Source of the DNA: Candidatus Bipolaricaulota bacterium
GTDB lineage: Bacteria > Bipolaricaulota > Bipolaricaulia > UBA7950 > UBA9294
Direction: 5' to 3'
Assembly (NCBI GenBank): GCA_020350845.1
Contig: CP070725.1
Span: forward strand, 1,315,582-1,320,661
DNA: 5,080 nucleotides
A program made the translations under genes and the position numbers. Below are positions 1-4,742 of the stretch, one piece after another (position 1 is the first letter of the stretch; the number at the start of each line of letters is the position of its first letter). The notes under the pieces were generated by a model that worked only from the letters and a program-made list of their open reading frames with translations, did no database searches and was not told the DNA's origin.

Positions 1-1568
1 CGCGCTTCCCCCGTGCGCTGCGCGCACAGCTCCGACAGCGCGCCCCGCCGAAGAAGCGCGGCACCGGTCTCGATCCGCTCTCGCGGCGGCGCGTCGTCCT
101 CCAGCGGCGGGAGCCATGCTCGGAGCTTCTCACCGAGCTCCGCGAGCGGCGGCGGGAGCGTACGGTCGGCGAACGTCAGCGCCTGACTGACGCAAGCCAA
201 CTCAACACCGAGGACCGTCGCCGCATGCTCCACAACCTGCGAAAGGTGGAGCGCGGCGTGCATGCCCATGCTCACGTGATCCTCCTGGTCCCCCGACACC
301 GACATCGAGTCCGCGCTCGCCGGGTGGGCCAGCGTGCGGCACCGAGAGACGAGTGCGGCCGCGGTGTACTGCGCGAGCATGAGGCCCGAGCCGAGCCCGG
401 GATCTTGCGCGAGGAAGGGGGGCAGCCCGCGGTTCAGATCAGGGTGCAGCAGGCGGTTCGTCCGCCGCTCCGAGATCGCAGCGAGATCCGTCATCGCGAG
501 CTTCACGTAGTCCGCGACGAGCGCCACCGGCTCTCCGTGGAAGTTCCCTCCCGAGAGCACCTCCCCGGTGTCTGCGAACACGAGAGGGTTGTCCGTGGCC
601 GCGTTCATCTCGATCTCGAGAATCGCGCGCGCATGGTGCGCCGCATCCCGAATCGCCCCGTGGACTTGGGGAATGCAGCGCAGCGAGTAGGGGTCCTGCA
701 CGTGATCCGGGGACTCGAGGCCGTCGAGCAGGGTGAACAGCACCGCCGCGGAAGTCGATTGCCCGCGATGCGGGCGCGCTGCGTGGATCGACGGCCGAAA
801 CGCCTCGGAACTTCCGCCGAGGGTCGCAACGGTCAACGCTCCGAGGATGTCGGCCTCGTCCAAGAGCCGCTGCGCATCGTCCACAGCGAGGGCGGCGACC
901 GCTGTCATGAACGGCGTGCCGTTGATCAGCGCGAGGCCCTCCTTGGCGACGAGCGTGACGGGAGAGCAGCCGGCAACGCGTAGCGCCTCGGCACCGTCGA
1001 GAAGCCGTCCCGAAACCTCCGCCGTGCCCCCGCCGAGGAGCACGGAAGCGACGTGGGCAAGGGGGATCAAGTCCCCGCTCGCGCCGAGCGAGCCATAGCT
1101 CGGCACGACGGGGTGCACGCCGGCGTTGAGCAGCGCCACCAACGTCTCAACAACACACGGGCGCACACCGGAGTACCCCTTGGCGAGCGTGTTCGCTCGG
1201 AGAAGCATTGCCCCGCGGACGAACGCCTCCTCCATCGCCGGACCGACCCCGGCGGCGTGACTCGCGATCAGGTTCGCTTGCAGGCTGGCAACGTCGTCGT
1301 CACCGATTCGTGTCGATGCAAGCCGTCCGAATCCCGTGTTCACCCCGTAGATCGCGCGTGCCGGCTCGGCGGCAGCGGCCTCGAGAGCAGCCCGCGATCG
1401 GCCGATCCGCTCGACGGCGTCGTCATCGAGCTCTACCGGAGCGCGCCCCCGAGCCACCCGCGACAGATCCTCGATCGAGAGCCCCTCCCCGTGAATCCGC
1501 ACCGGCTCGCGTCTCGCAACCTCCTCAGGCGTCAGCACCACCTCCGATGTCCGCGGCGGAATCGCCAT
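1..1568 (-). CDS. hutH: Histidine ammonia-lyase (histidase), C-terminal end cut by window edge
   Basis: Removes ammonia from L-histidine non-oxidatively to give urocanate, the first step of cytoplasmic histidine degradation. I translated the minus strand by hand: 522 codons are open with no stop, so only a few C-terminal residues should be missing (the family is about 510 residues). The MIO-forming triad Ala-Ser-Gly is at 163-165 in GSLGASGDLIPLAH. Counterparts of the Pseudomonas putida active-site residues are present: Tyr74 (YGVNTGFG), His104 (SHAAG), Asn216 (INGT), Gln291/Tyr294/Arg297 (QDPYSLR), Phe343 (GGNFHGEP) and Glu429 (QEDHVSM). Ser-His at 103-104 and Glu429 favour histidine over tyrosine or phenylalanine as substrate. 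Start: ATG at 1568, but an in-frame GTG at 1574 lies nearer the GAGGGGG ribosome-binding site. Family similarity begins only at about residue 23, where another GTG (1502) exists without a well-placed site. The stretch after residue 450 (SQALTFAD) lacks the usual CQ-x-LDLR-like motif. It diverges from the cyclodeaminase gene. Identification is firm; the exact start is not. Confidence 0.95.
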   Translation of the reverse strand, partial: MAIPPRTSEVVLTPEEVARREPVRIHGEGLSIEDLSRVARGRAPVELDDDAVERIGRSRAALEAAAAEPARAIYGVNTGFGRLASTRIGDDDVASLQANLIASHAAGVGPAMEEAFVRGAMLLRANTLAKGYSGVRPCVVETLVALLNAGVHPVVPSYGSLGASGDLIPLAHVASVLLGGGTAEVSGRLLDGAEALRVAGCSPVTLVAKEGLALINGTPFMTAVAALAVDDAQRLLDEADILGALTVATLGGSSEAFRPSIHAARPHRGQSTSAAVLFTLLDGLESPDHVQDPYSLRCIPQVHGAIRDAAHHARAILEIEMNAATDNPLVFADTGEVLSGGNFHGEPVALVADYVKLAMTDLAAISERRTNRLLHPDLNRGLPPFLAQDPGLGSGLMLAQYTAAALVSRCRTLAHPASADSMSVSGDQEDHVSMGMHAALHLSQVVEHAATVLGVELACVSQALTFADRTLPPPLAELGEKLRAWLPPLEDDAPPRERIETGAALLRRGALSELCAQRTGEA

Positions 1569-1584
1569 CCCCACGCCAATAGAG

Positions 1585-1591
1585 CCCCCTC
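1585..1591 (-). promoter_or_regulatory. Ribosome-binding site of hutH
   Basis: The minus strand reads GAGGGGG here. It lies 10 nt before an in-frame GTG (1574) and 16 nt before the ATG at 1568. By spacing the GTG is the better start, adding only two residues (Val-Gly) to the protein. Confidence 0.45.
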
Positions 1592-1605
1592 GGGAGCCAT
1601 CGCAG

Positions 1606-1634
1606 ACGGTAGCGAGCGTGCCCGCCGTTGTCAA
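1606..1634 (-). promoter_or_regulatory. Candidate sigma-70-type promoter for hutH
   Basis: On the minus strand a perfect TTGACA -35 box (1634-1629) is followed after 17 nt by TACCGT (1611-1606). The -10 match is only three of six, but it keeps the important first T, second A and last T. Transcription would start near 1599, giving a leader of about 25-31 nt that includes the GAGGGGG site. Seen by eye only; a different sigma factor is possible. Confidence 0.45.
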
Positions 1635-1645
1635 GACGACGGCGG
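1622..1645. promoter_or_regulatory. 24-bp palindrome, candidate operator between hutH and the cyclodeaminase gene
   Basis: An inverted repeat has arms CCGCCGTTGTC (1622-1632) and GACGACGGCGG (1635-1645) around a central AA. Ten of eleven positions pair; the exception is T1629 against G1638. It covers the -35 boxes of both divergent promoters, so a dimeric regulator bound here would block or control both genes. It does not resemble the GTAT-x-TAC type core I associate with HutC sites, so the regulator is unknown. In RNA it could also fold, but its position over two -35 boxes makes a DNA-binding site the simpler reading. Confidence 0.55.
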
Positions 1646-1656
1646 CACACGATCAT
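1628..1656 (+). promoter_or_regulatory. Candidate sigma-70-type promoter for the cyclodeaminase gene
   Basis: TTGTCA (1628-1633, five of six to TTGACA) is followed after 17 nt by GATCAT (1651-1656, four of six to TATAAT). Transcription would start near 1663, about 47 nt before the ATG at 1710. Its -35 box overlaps that of the opposing hutH promoter in the shared heptamer TTGTCAA (1628-1634). Confidence 0.45.
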
Positions 1657-1693
1657 CGGGCCGTCCTATCGCAAAGGGTGTGACACGCGCCGA

Positions 1694-1699
1694 AGGGAG
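1694..1699 (+). promoter_or_regulatory. Ribosome-binding site deciding the cyclodeaminase start
   Basis: AGGGAG lies 10 nt before ATG 1710. The same frame stays open far upstream, but that extension is antisense to hutH and to the promoter region. An in-frame GTG at 1680 would add ten residues and is less likely. Confidence 0.5.
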
Positions 1700-1709
1700 A
1701 CTGAAACGT

Positions 1710-2321
1710 ATGCATGCAGATCGGGAGGACTTCCTCGAGGCCCTCGCGTCGGCCGACCCCACGCCGGGCGGAGGGAGTGCCGCCGCCCATGTGGCCGCCT
1801 GTGCTGCCGCCCTCGTGGCGATGGTCGCTCGCGTGACGATCGAGCGCGCCGACGAGCCTCCACCCGACCTCCTTGACCTCGTCGCCACCGCAGACGAGAC
1901 GAGAGCGCTCCTGAGCGAGGCGACGACGCGCGATGCACGGGCCTATGAGGCTGTCCTCGAGGCCCTCCGCCGACCTCGCTCGACGGATGCCGAGCGCACC
2001 TCCCGGCGTCGGGCGGTTCAAGCCGCCCTCGTCGTCGCCGCCGCCGTCCCCATGAGCGTCGCCGAATCGAGCGCCGCCGTCCTACGGCTGATCGAGCGTC
2101 TCGCGCCTGTCGCGAGGGCAAGCACGTTGAGCGACCTTGCCGTCGCCTCCCATCTCGCCTTCGCCGCGCTCTCCTCGGCGATCGTCAACGTCGAGGTCAA
2201 CCGCGCATCGATCGACGATCCCGAGGAGTGCGACCGCCTCAAGACCACAGGGGAAAGCCTCCTTGACCGCGCTACGCGGCAGCACACGGCGGCCCTCGCG
2301 GTAATCGAGAAGCGATCCTAG
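1710..2321 (+). CDS. fchA: Stand-alone formiminotetrahydrofolate cyclodeaminase / methenyl-THF cyclohydrolase family protein
   Basis: This 203-residue, mostly helical cytoplasmic protein matches the C-terminal (cyclodeaminase) half of FTCD, which converts 5-formimino-THF to 5,10-methenyl-THF plus ammonia; some stand-alone members act as methenyl-THF cyclohydrolases. Visible family marks are the N-terminal DPTPGGGS loop (16-23) followed by an Ala-rich helix, RDARAYEAV (74-82), the AAVPM turn (111-115), LSD (140-142) and NVEVNRASIDD (160-170). The usual Gly-Asn and Asp-Ala-Gly around the LSD position read Ala-Arg and Asp-Leu-Ala here. The formiminotransferase half is absent and would have to be encoded elsewhere. 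ATG 1710 is chosen because the family motif begins a few residues later. Divergence from hutH suggests a role in disposal of the formimino group from histidine; a general one-carbon role cannot be excluded. Its TAG stop overlaps the nusB stop on the other strand. Confidence 0.82.
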   Translation: MHADREDFLEALASADPTPGGGSAAAHVAACAAALVAMVARVTIERADEPPPDLLDLVATADETRALLSEATTRDARAYEAVLEALRRPRSTDAERTSRRRAVQAALVVAAAVPMSVAESSAAVLRLIERLAPVARASTLSDLAVASHLAFAALSSAIVNVEVNRASIDDPEECDRLKTTGESLLDRATRQHTAALAVIEKRS

Positions 2322-2758
2322 GGCGTCGAGGGCACGTCGCCGGAAGGGGGATCCTCGTCCCCGTCGCGAGCGTTCTGTTCTTTCCAGAGCCGATCGAGGA
2401 TCCCGTTGACGAACGTCGGCGATCGGTCCGTGCCGTAGCTCTTGCACAGCTCTACCGCCTCGTCGATGGCGACCTCCGCCGGGATCTCGTCCAGGAAGAG
2501 CAACTCGAAGGCGGCGAGGCGGAGGATGTTCCGATCCACGATGCTCAGCCGCTCGTAACGCCATCCGTGGGTGCGTGTGGAGAGGAGTCGATCGAGCTCC
2601 GAGAGGCGCTGACGCACGCCGCGATAGAGTGATTCGGCAAACGACCGCTGCTCGCCGAGGTCCGCCTCCTGTAGCGCGGTCTCCGCGTTGTCGTCGTCGG
2701 TCAACTCGCGCTGATAGAGGAGGCCGAGCACGAACTCTCGCGCTTCGTGGCGGTCCAT
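2318..2758 (-). CDS. nusB: Transcription antitermination factor NusB
   Basis: This all-helical RNA-binding protein of 146 residues is a normal NusB length. With NusE (ribosomal protein S10) it binds boxA RNA and supports antitermination on rRNA operons. Family marks are the N-terminal AREFVLGLLYQRE (6-18), the central WRYERLSIVDRNILRLAAFELLFLDEIP block (66-93), VAIDEAVELCKSYG (96-109) and FVNGILDRLW (116-125). The last 20 residues are an acidic, Pro-rich tail (DGDEDPPSGDVPSTP), probably disordered. It is the last gene of the minus-strand run, 61 nt after amaP. The ribosome-binding site is weak (GGGG, 7 nt before ATG), so some translation may depend on coupling. The TAG stop shares CTAG with the opposing cyclodeaminase gene. 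Confidence 0.95.
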   Translation of the reverse strand: MDRHEAREFVLGLLYQRELTDDDNAETALQEADLGEQRSFAESLYRGVRQRLSELDRLLSTRTHGWRYERLSIVDRNILRLAAFELLFLDEIPAEVAIDEAVELCKSYGTDRSPTFVNGILDRLWKEQNARDGDEDPPSGDVPSTP

Positions 2759-2819
2759 CGGTCAACCCCGGGGGGCGACGCCCGCTGCGCTCACGTCGAC
2801 GCGGCTCGTGGGCCCCCGT
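2759..2819 (-). other. amaP-nusB gap with weak ribosome-binding site
   Basis: This is the longest spacer after efp in the run (61 nt). It contains only GGGG (2769-2766), 7 nt before the nusB ATG, directly behind a run of six C on the same strand. A small potential hairpin (GGGC-GAC-GCCC, 2773-2783) lies just upstream. No T-run follows, so it is not a terminator. I see no convincing promoter. Confidence 0.3.
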
Positions 2820-3362
2820 CTATCCCCCACCCGCATGCTCCGCTGCGCGGGAGCCGCGCATGCTGCCGACGACGATCTCGACCCGCTGCACATGGACCCC
2901 AGCACGCTGGGAAACGCGCTCGGCGACGACACGCTGGATCCGCTCGCCGATCTCCGTCACGGTGTCGTCGGACGAGAGGCCCGTGCGCACCCCGATGATG
3001 AGGCCATCCTCGGCACGCCTGAGGGACACACGGAACTCCTCGATCCCGACATCGTGCGTGAGGATGTCGCGAACGAACTGCTTGAGCGCCTTGGGGGAAA
3101 GCGCGATCGTGCCCCACAGCCCGTCGTGGGAGAGGTCCAGGGCGGCTCGCTGCGCCGTCACAAGAAGCTTCACGAAGTGCGCGGCAACGAGCACGAGGCA
3201 CGCACCGATGAAGATCTGGAGCGCCGCACCCGCCGCATGGTCGAGCAGCCACGACCAGGCGACATCCCCGAGCGCTCTCGCCCCGGCGAGGATCGTGAGG
3301 ACGCCCAGCGCGATCGCGAACAGTGCAGCGAGGATGTACGTCAGTCCAGTGACGAAGCTCAT
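2820..3362 (-). CDS. amaP: AmaP-type alkaline-shock-response membrane anchor protein
   Basis: This 180-residue protein has two hydrophobic segments (about 5-27 and 44-66) separated by a short loop containing WSWLLDH. Then comes a cytoplasmic domain of about 85 residues (GTIALSPKAL at 84-93 to VEIVV at 161-165) with the Asp23-like pattern of a start strand, a helix, DGLIIGVRT and IGERIQRVVAERV...GVHVQRVEI. In Staphylococcus aureus, AmaP tethers Asp23 to the membrane. Here the gene follows two soluble Asp23 paralogues, which fits that job. The ATG overlaps the preceding stop as ATGA, and GGAG sits 7 nt upstream inside the previous gene, so the pair is probably translationally coupled. The tail after 166 (GSMRGSRAAEHAGGG) is low-complexity. 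Family assignment rests on layout and domain pattern rather than a single signature motif. Confidence 0.82.
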   Translation of the reverse strand: MSFVTGLTYILAALFAIALGVLTILAGARALGDVAWSWLLDHAAGAALQIFIGACLVLVAAHFVKLLVTAQRAALDLSHDGLWGTIALSPKALKQFVRDILTHDVGIEEFRVSLRRAEDGLIIGVRTGLSSDDTVTEIGERIQRVVAERVSQRAGVHVQRVEIVVGSMRGSRAAEHAGGG

Positions 3363-3715
3363 TCCTCGTCTCCGGCGGGGGGCTCGTCAGGATGAATGAG
3401 ACGCTGCACGTCGACATCCACGGCACTGACACGGAGCCCCGTCATTCGCTCGATCTCTGCCTTGACCCGCGTCTGGACCTGCTTCGCCGTGCGCAGGATG
3501 GGCGTTCCGTAGAGAACGTGGATGCGCACGGTGACCTTGACGTTCTCGCCTTCGACCTCCGTGTCCACGAACCTCTTCATCCCGTCCCCGCGGCGGAAGA
3601 CCCCGTCACTCTCCCTGAGATTGCCGATCCCTTCGACCTCGGATACCGCGATCCCGGCGATCGCCGTCACGACGTCCCGCGAGATGCCCACATTGCCCTT
3701 CTCGATCTCGGACAC
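3359..3715 (-). CDS. Asp23/Gls24 family envelope stress response protein, second copy
   Basis: This soluble cytoplasmic protein of 118 residues is an Asp23/Gls24 (DUF322) domain throughout. It starts with EKGNVGISRDVVTAIAGIAVSEVEGI (5-30), has a variable basic loop (GVFRRGDGMKRF, 38-49), then VKVTVRIHVLYGTPI (59-73), a helix AKQVQTRVKAEIERMTGL (77-94) and the closing strand VSAVDVDVQRL (96-106). The acidic tail is PDEPPAGDEE. I chose GTG 3715 over earlier in-frame starts (for example ATG 3751 or 3814) because AGGAGG lies 5 nt upstream and the longer versions run into the preceding gene with non-family sequence. It overlaps the amaP start by 4 nt. Asp23 proteins are abundant, membrane-associated and linked to cell-envelope stress in Gram-positives. 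It probably forms part of a complex with the neighbouring paralogue and AmaP. Confidence 0.88.
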   Translation of the reverse strand: MSEIEKGNVGISRDVVTAIAGIAVSEVEGIGNLRESDGVFRRGDGMKRFVDTEVEGENVKVTVRIHVLYGTPILRTAKQVQTRVKAEIERMTGLRVSAVDVDVQRLIHPDEPPAGDEE

Positions 3716-3720
3716 CTTCT

Positions 3721-3726
3721 CCTCCT
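3721..3726 (-). promoter_or_regulatory. Ribosome-binding site of second asp23 copy, overlapping the upstream stop
   Basis: The minus strand reads TGAGGAGG from 3728: the TGA stop of the first asp23 gene runs into AGGAGG, which is 5 nt from GTG 3715. This fixes the GTG start and implies translational coupling. Confidence 0.75.
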
Positions 3727-4115
3727 CAGCCTTCCTCGCTCTCGCTCGCATGGGTGTGCGGACGCACGACCTTGCGCACGTACACATCGATTCCTGTGAC
3801 GGTGACGCCAGCAAGGTCCTCGATGTCCTTCTGCACGCTCGCCTGGACGCCCTGTGCGACCTCGTGAACAGGATAGCCGTACTCCACGCAGATCCTCATC
3901 TCGACGCGCACGCCATCGTCGCTGAGATCGGTCTTGATCGTCGGGGCGAGATCCTCTCCTCCAAAGATGCTCTTGAGACCGCCCGATCCTCCTGCGGAAC
4001 GGGCGATTCCGTCCACCTTCTCGGCGGCGATGTGGGCGATGGAGGAGATGACGTCGTCCGACACGGAAACGCGGCCGTCTTCGTCAACGATCTCCACACG
4101 CTTCTCTGCTGCCAT
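3726..4115 (-). CDS. Asp23/Gls24 family envelope stress response protein, first copy
   Basis: This 129-residue cytoplasmic Asp23/Gls24 protein has a short charged N-terminus (AAEKRVEIVDEDG) and the family opening GRVSVSDDVISSIAHIAAEKVDGI (14-37). A Gly-rich loop (SAGGSGGLKSIFGGED, 40-55) precedes VRVEMRICVEYGYPV (69-83), the helix AQGVQASVQKDIEDLAGV (87-104) and the strand VTGIDVYVRKVV (106-117). The tail is His/Glu-rich (RPHTHASESEEG). It differs clearly from the second copy in the loop and tail, so this is an old paralogue pair rather than a recent duplication. It starts at ATG 4115 with a textbook TAAGGAGG site that includes the efp stop. Its role is inferred from the family: envelope homeostasis with the adjacent Asp23 and AmaP proteins. 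Confidence 0.9.
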   Translation of the reverse strand: MAAEKRVEIVDEDGRVSVSDDVISSIAHIAAEKVDGIARSAGGSGGLKSIFGGEDLAPTIKTDLSDDGVRVEMRICVEYGYPVHEVAQGVQASVQKDIEDLAGVTVTGIDVYVRKVVRPHTHASESEEG

Positions 4116-4119
4116 GAAT

Positions 4120-4127
4120 CCTCCTTA
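4120..4127 (-). promoter_or_regulatory. Full-strength ribosome-binding site of first asp23 copy, containing the efp stop
   Basis: TAAGGAGG on the minus strand is fully complementary to the anti-Shine-Dalgarno end of 16S rRNA. It is 4 nt from ATG 4115, and its first three bases are the efp stop codon. This predicts strong, coupled translation of the Asp23 protein. Confidence 0.8.
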
Positions 4128-4685
4128 GAGACGCTCCACGTACGTTCCGCTTCTCGTGTCGACCTTCAGTAGATCGCCCTGCTTCACGAACAGCGGCACC
4201 GAGATGACGGCGCCGCTCTCCAAGGTCGCCGGCTTCTCGACGTTGGAGACCGTATCCCCCCGGACCCCGGGCTCGGTCTCCGCGACGCGTAGCTCGACGA
4301 ACGACGGGAGTTCCACCGCAACGAGCTCCCCGTCGTAGTAGCGGCCGGTGACCTGGACCCCCTCGATCAGGTACTGCCTGTCGTCGCCGAGAATCTCCTC
4401 GGCGATCGGGAACTGATCGTAGCGTTCCGTGTCCATGAAGACGCAGCCGGAGGCATCGCGGTAGAGGTACTGCAGCAAGCGCGACTCGAGAAACGCCGAC
4501 TCCGTGTTCTCGGAGCCCTTGAAGGTCGTCGTCGTCACGCGGCCCGTCTTGAGGTGACGAAGCTTGGTGCGTGCCATGGCGCCGCCTCGGCCTCGCTTCG
4601 AGTGCTCATACTCGACGATCTGATACAGCTCCCCGTCGAATACGATCGTCATGCCGCGGCGCATCTCGCTCACTGCAAGTCCCAT
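4125..4685 (-). CDS. efp: Translation elongation factor P
   Basis: EF-P binds between the P and E sites of stalled ribosomes and promotes peptide bonds at polyproline stretches. At 186 residues the length is normal, with three beta-barrel domains. Domain I (1-65) carries the loop SKRGRGGAMARTKLRHLKTG (29-48). Domain II includes RLLQYLYRD (69-77) and FMDTERYDQFPI (83-94). Domain III includes ETEPGVRGDTV (136-146) and the family signature region KPATLESGAVISVPLFV (151-167), ending in VDTRSGTYVERL. The tip residue that is a modified Lys34 in E. coli is Arg33 here, in a Gly-Arg-Gly context like Thermus EF-P. ATG 4685 has AAGGAG 9 nt upstream. It begins the tight part of the operon; its TAA stop lies inside the next ribosome-binding site. 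EF-P modification enzymes are not in this window. Confidence 0.97.
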   Translation of the reverse strand: MGLAVSEMRRGMTIVFDGELYQIVEYEHSKRGRGGAMARTKLRHLKTGRVTTTTFKGSENTESAFLESRLLQYLYRDASGCVFMDTERYDQFPIAEEILGDDRQYLIEGVQVTGRYYDGELVAVELPSFVELRVAETEPGVRGDTVSNVEKPATLESGAVISVPLFVKQGDLLKVDTRSGTYVERL

Positions 4686-4742
4686 CAGATCGCGCTCCTT
4701 CCGCAGTGCTATTCTCTTCGTGGGTTCCTTCCGTGCAACCGG
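4686..4742 (-). promoter_or_regulatory. rlpA-efp spacer with efp ribosome-binding site
   Basis: This 57-nt spacer holds AAGGAG (4700-4695), 9 nt before the efp ATG. The octamer CGGAAGGA occurs twice (4733-4726 and 4703-4696), exactly 30 bp apart. The first copy has no start codon at a useful distance, so it is not a second gene start. I see no good promoter: TTGCAC at 4737-4732 with GAGAAT 16 nt later is only a weak match. There is no terminator, so efp may be read from the rlpA side. Confidence 0.5.

Noticed and set aside
225..983. 252-codon plus-strand open frame, Arg/His-rich
   Set aside because: It is antisense to hutH, whose minus-strand frame carries every active-site motif. The composition is typical of a GC-rich shadow frame.
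1679..1688. TGTGACAC-like stretch as a CRP site
   Set aside because: Only one half-site (TGTGA) is recognisable, without the matching TCACA at proper spacing.
1053..1709. Upstream 219-codon extension of the cyclodeaminase frame
   Set aside because: It lies antisense to hutH and across the promoter region, has no family similarity, and a usable ribosome-binding site precedes ATG 1710.
1631..2287. Several minus-strand frames opposite the cyclodeaminase gene
   Set aside because: Arg/Ser-rich translations without recognisable domains. The plus strand encodes a coherent family protein over the same bases.
2773..2783. Small GGGC-GAC-GCCC hairpin between amaP and nusB as a terminator
   Set aside because: The stem is only 4 bp and no T-run follows on either strand.
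2575..3399. 274-codon plus-strand frame opposite amaP and nusB
   Set aside because: No domain pattern and abnormal Arg/Ser content; the minus-strand proteins are coherent.
3716..3814. Longer version of the second Asp23 protein starting at 3814 or 3751
   Set aside because: It would overlap the end of the first copy with Cys/Arg-rich sequence unlike the family. AGGAGG 5 nt before GTG 3715 decides the start.
3522..4172. 216-codon plus-strand frame opposite the asp23 genes
   Set aside because: Covered by two Asp23 genes with strong ribosome-binding sites on the other strand; no family features of its own.
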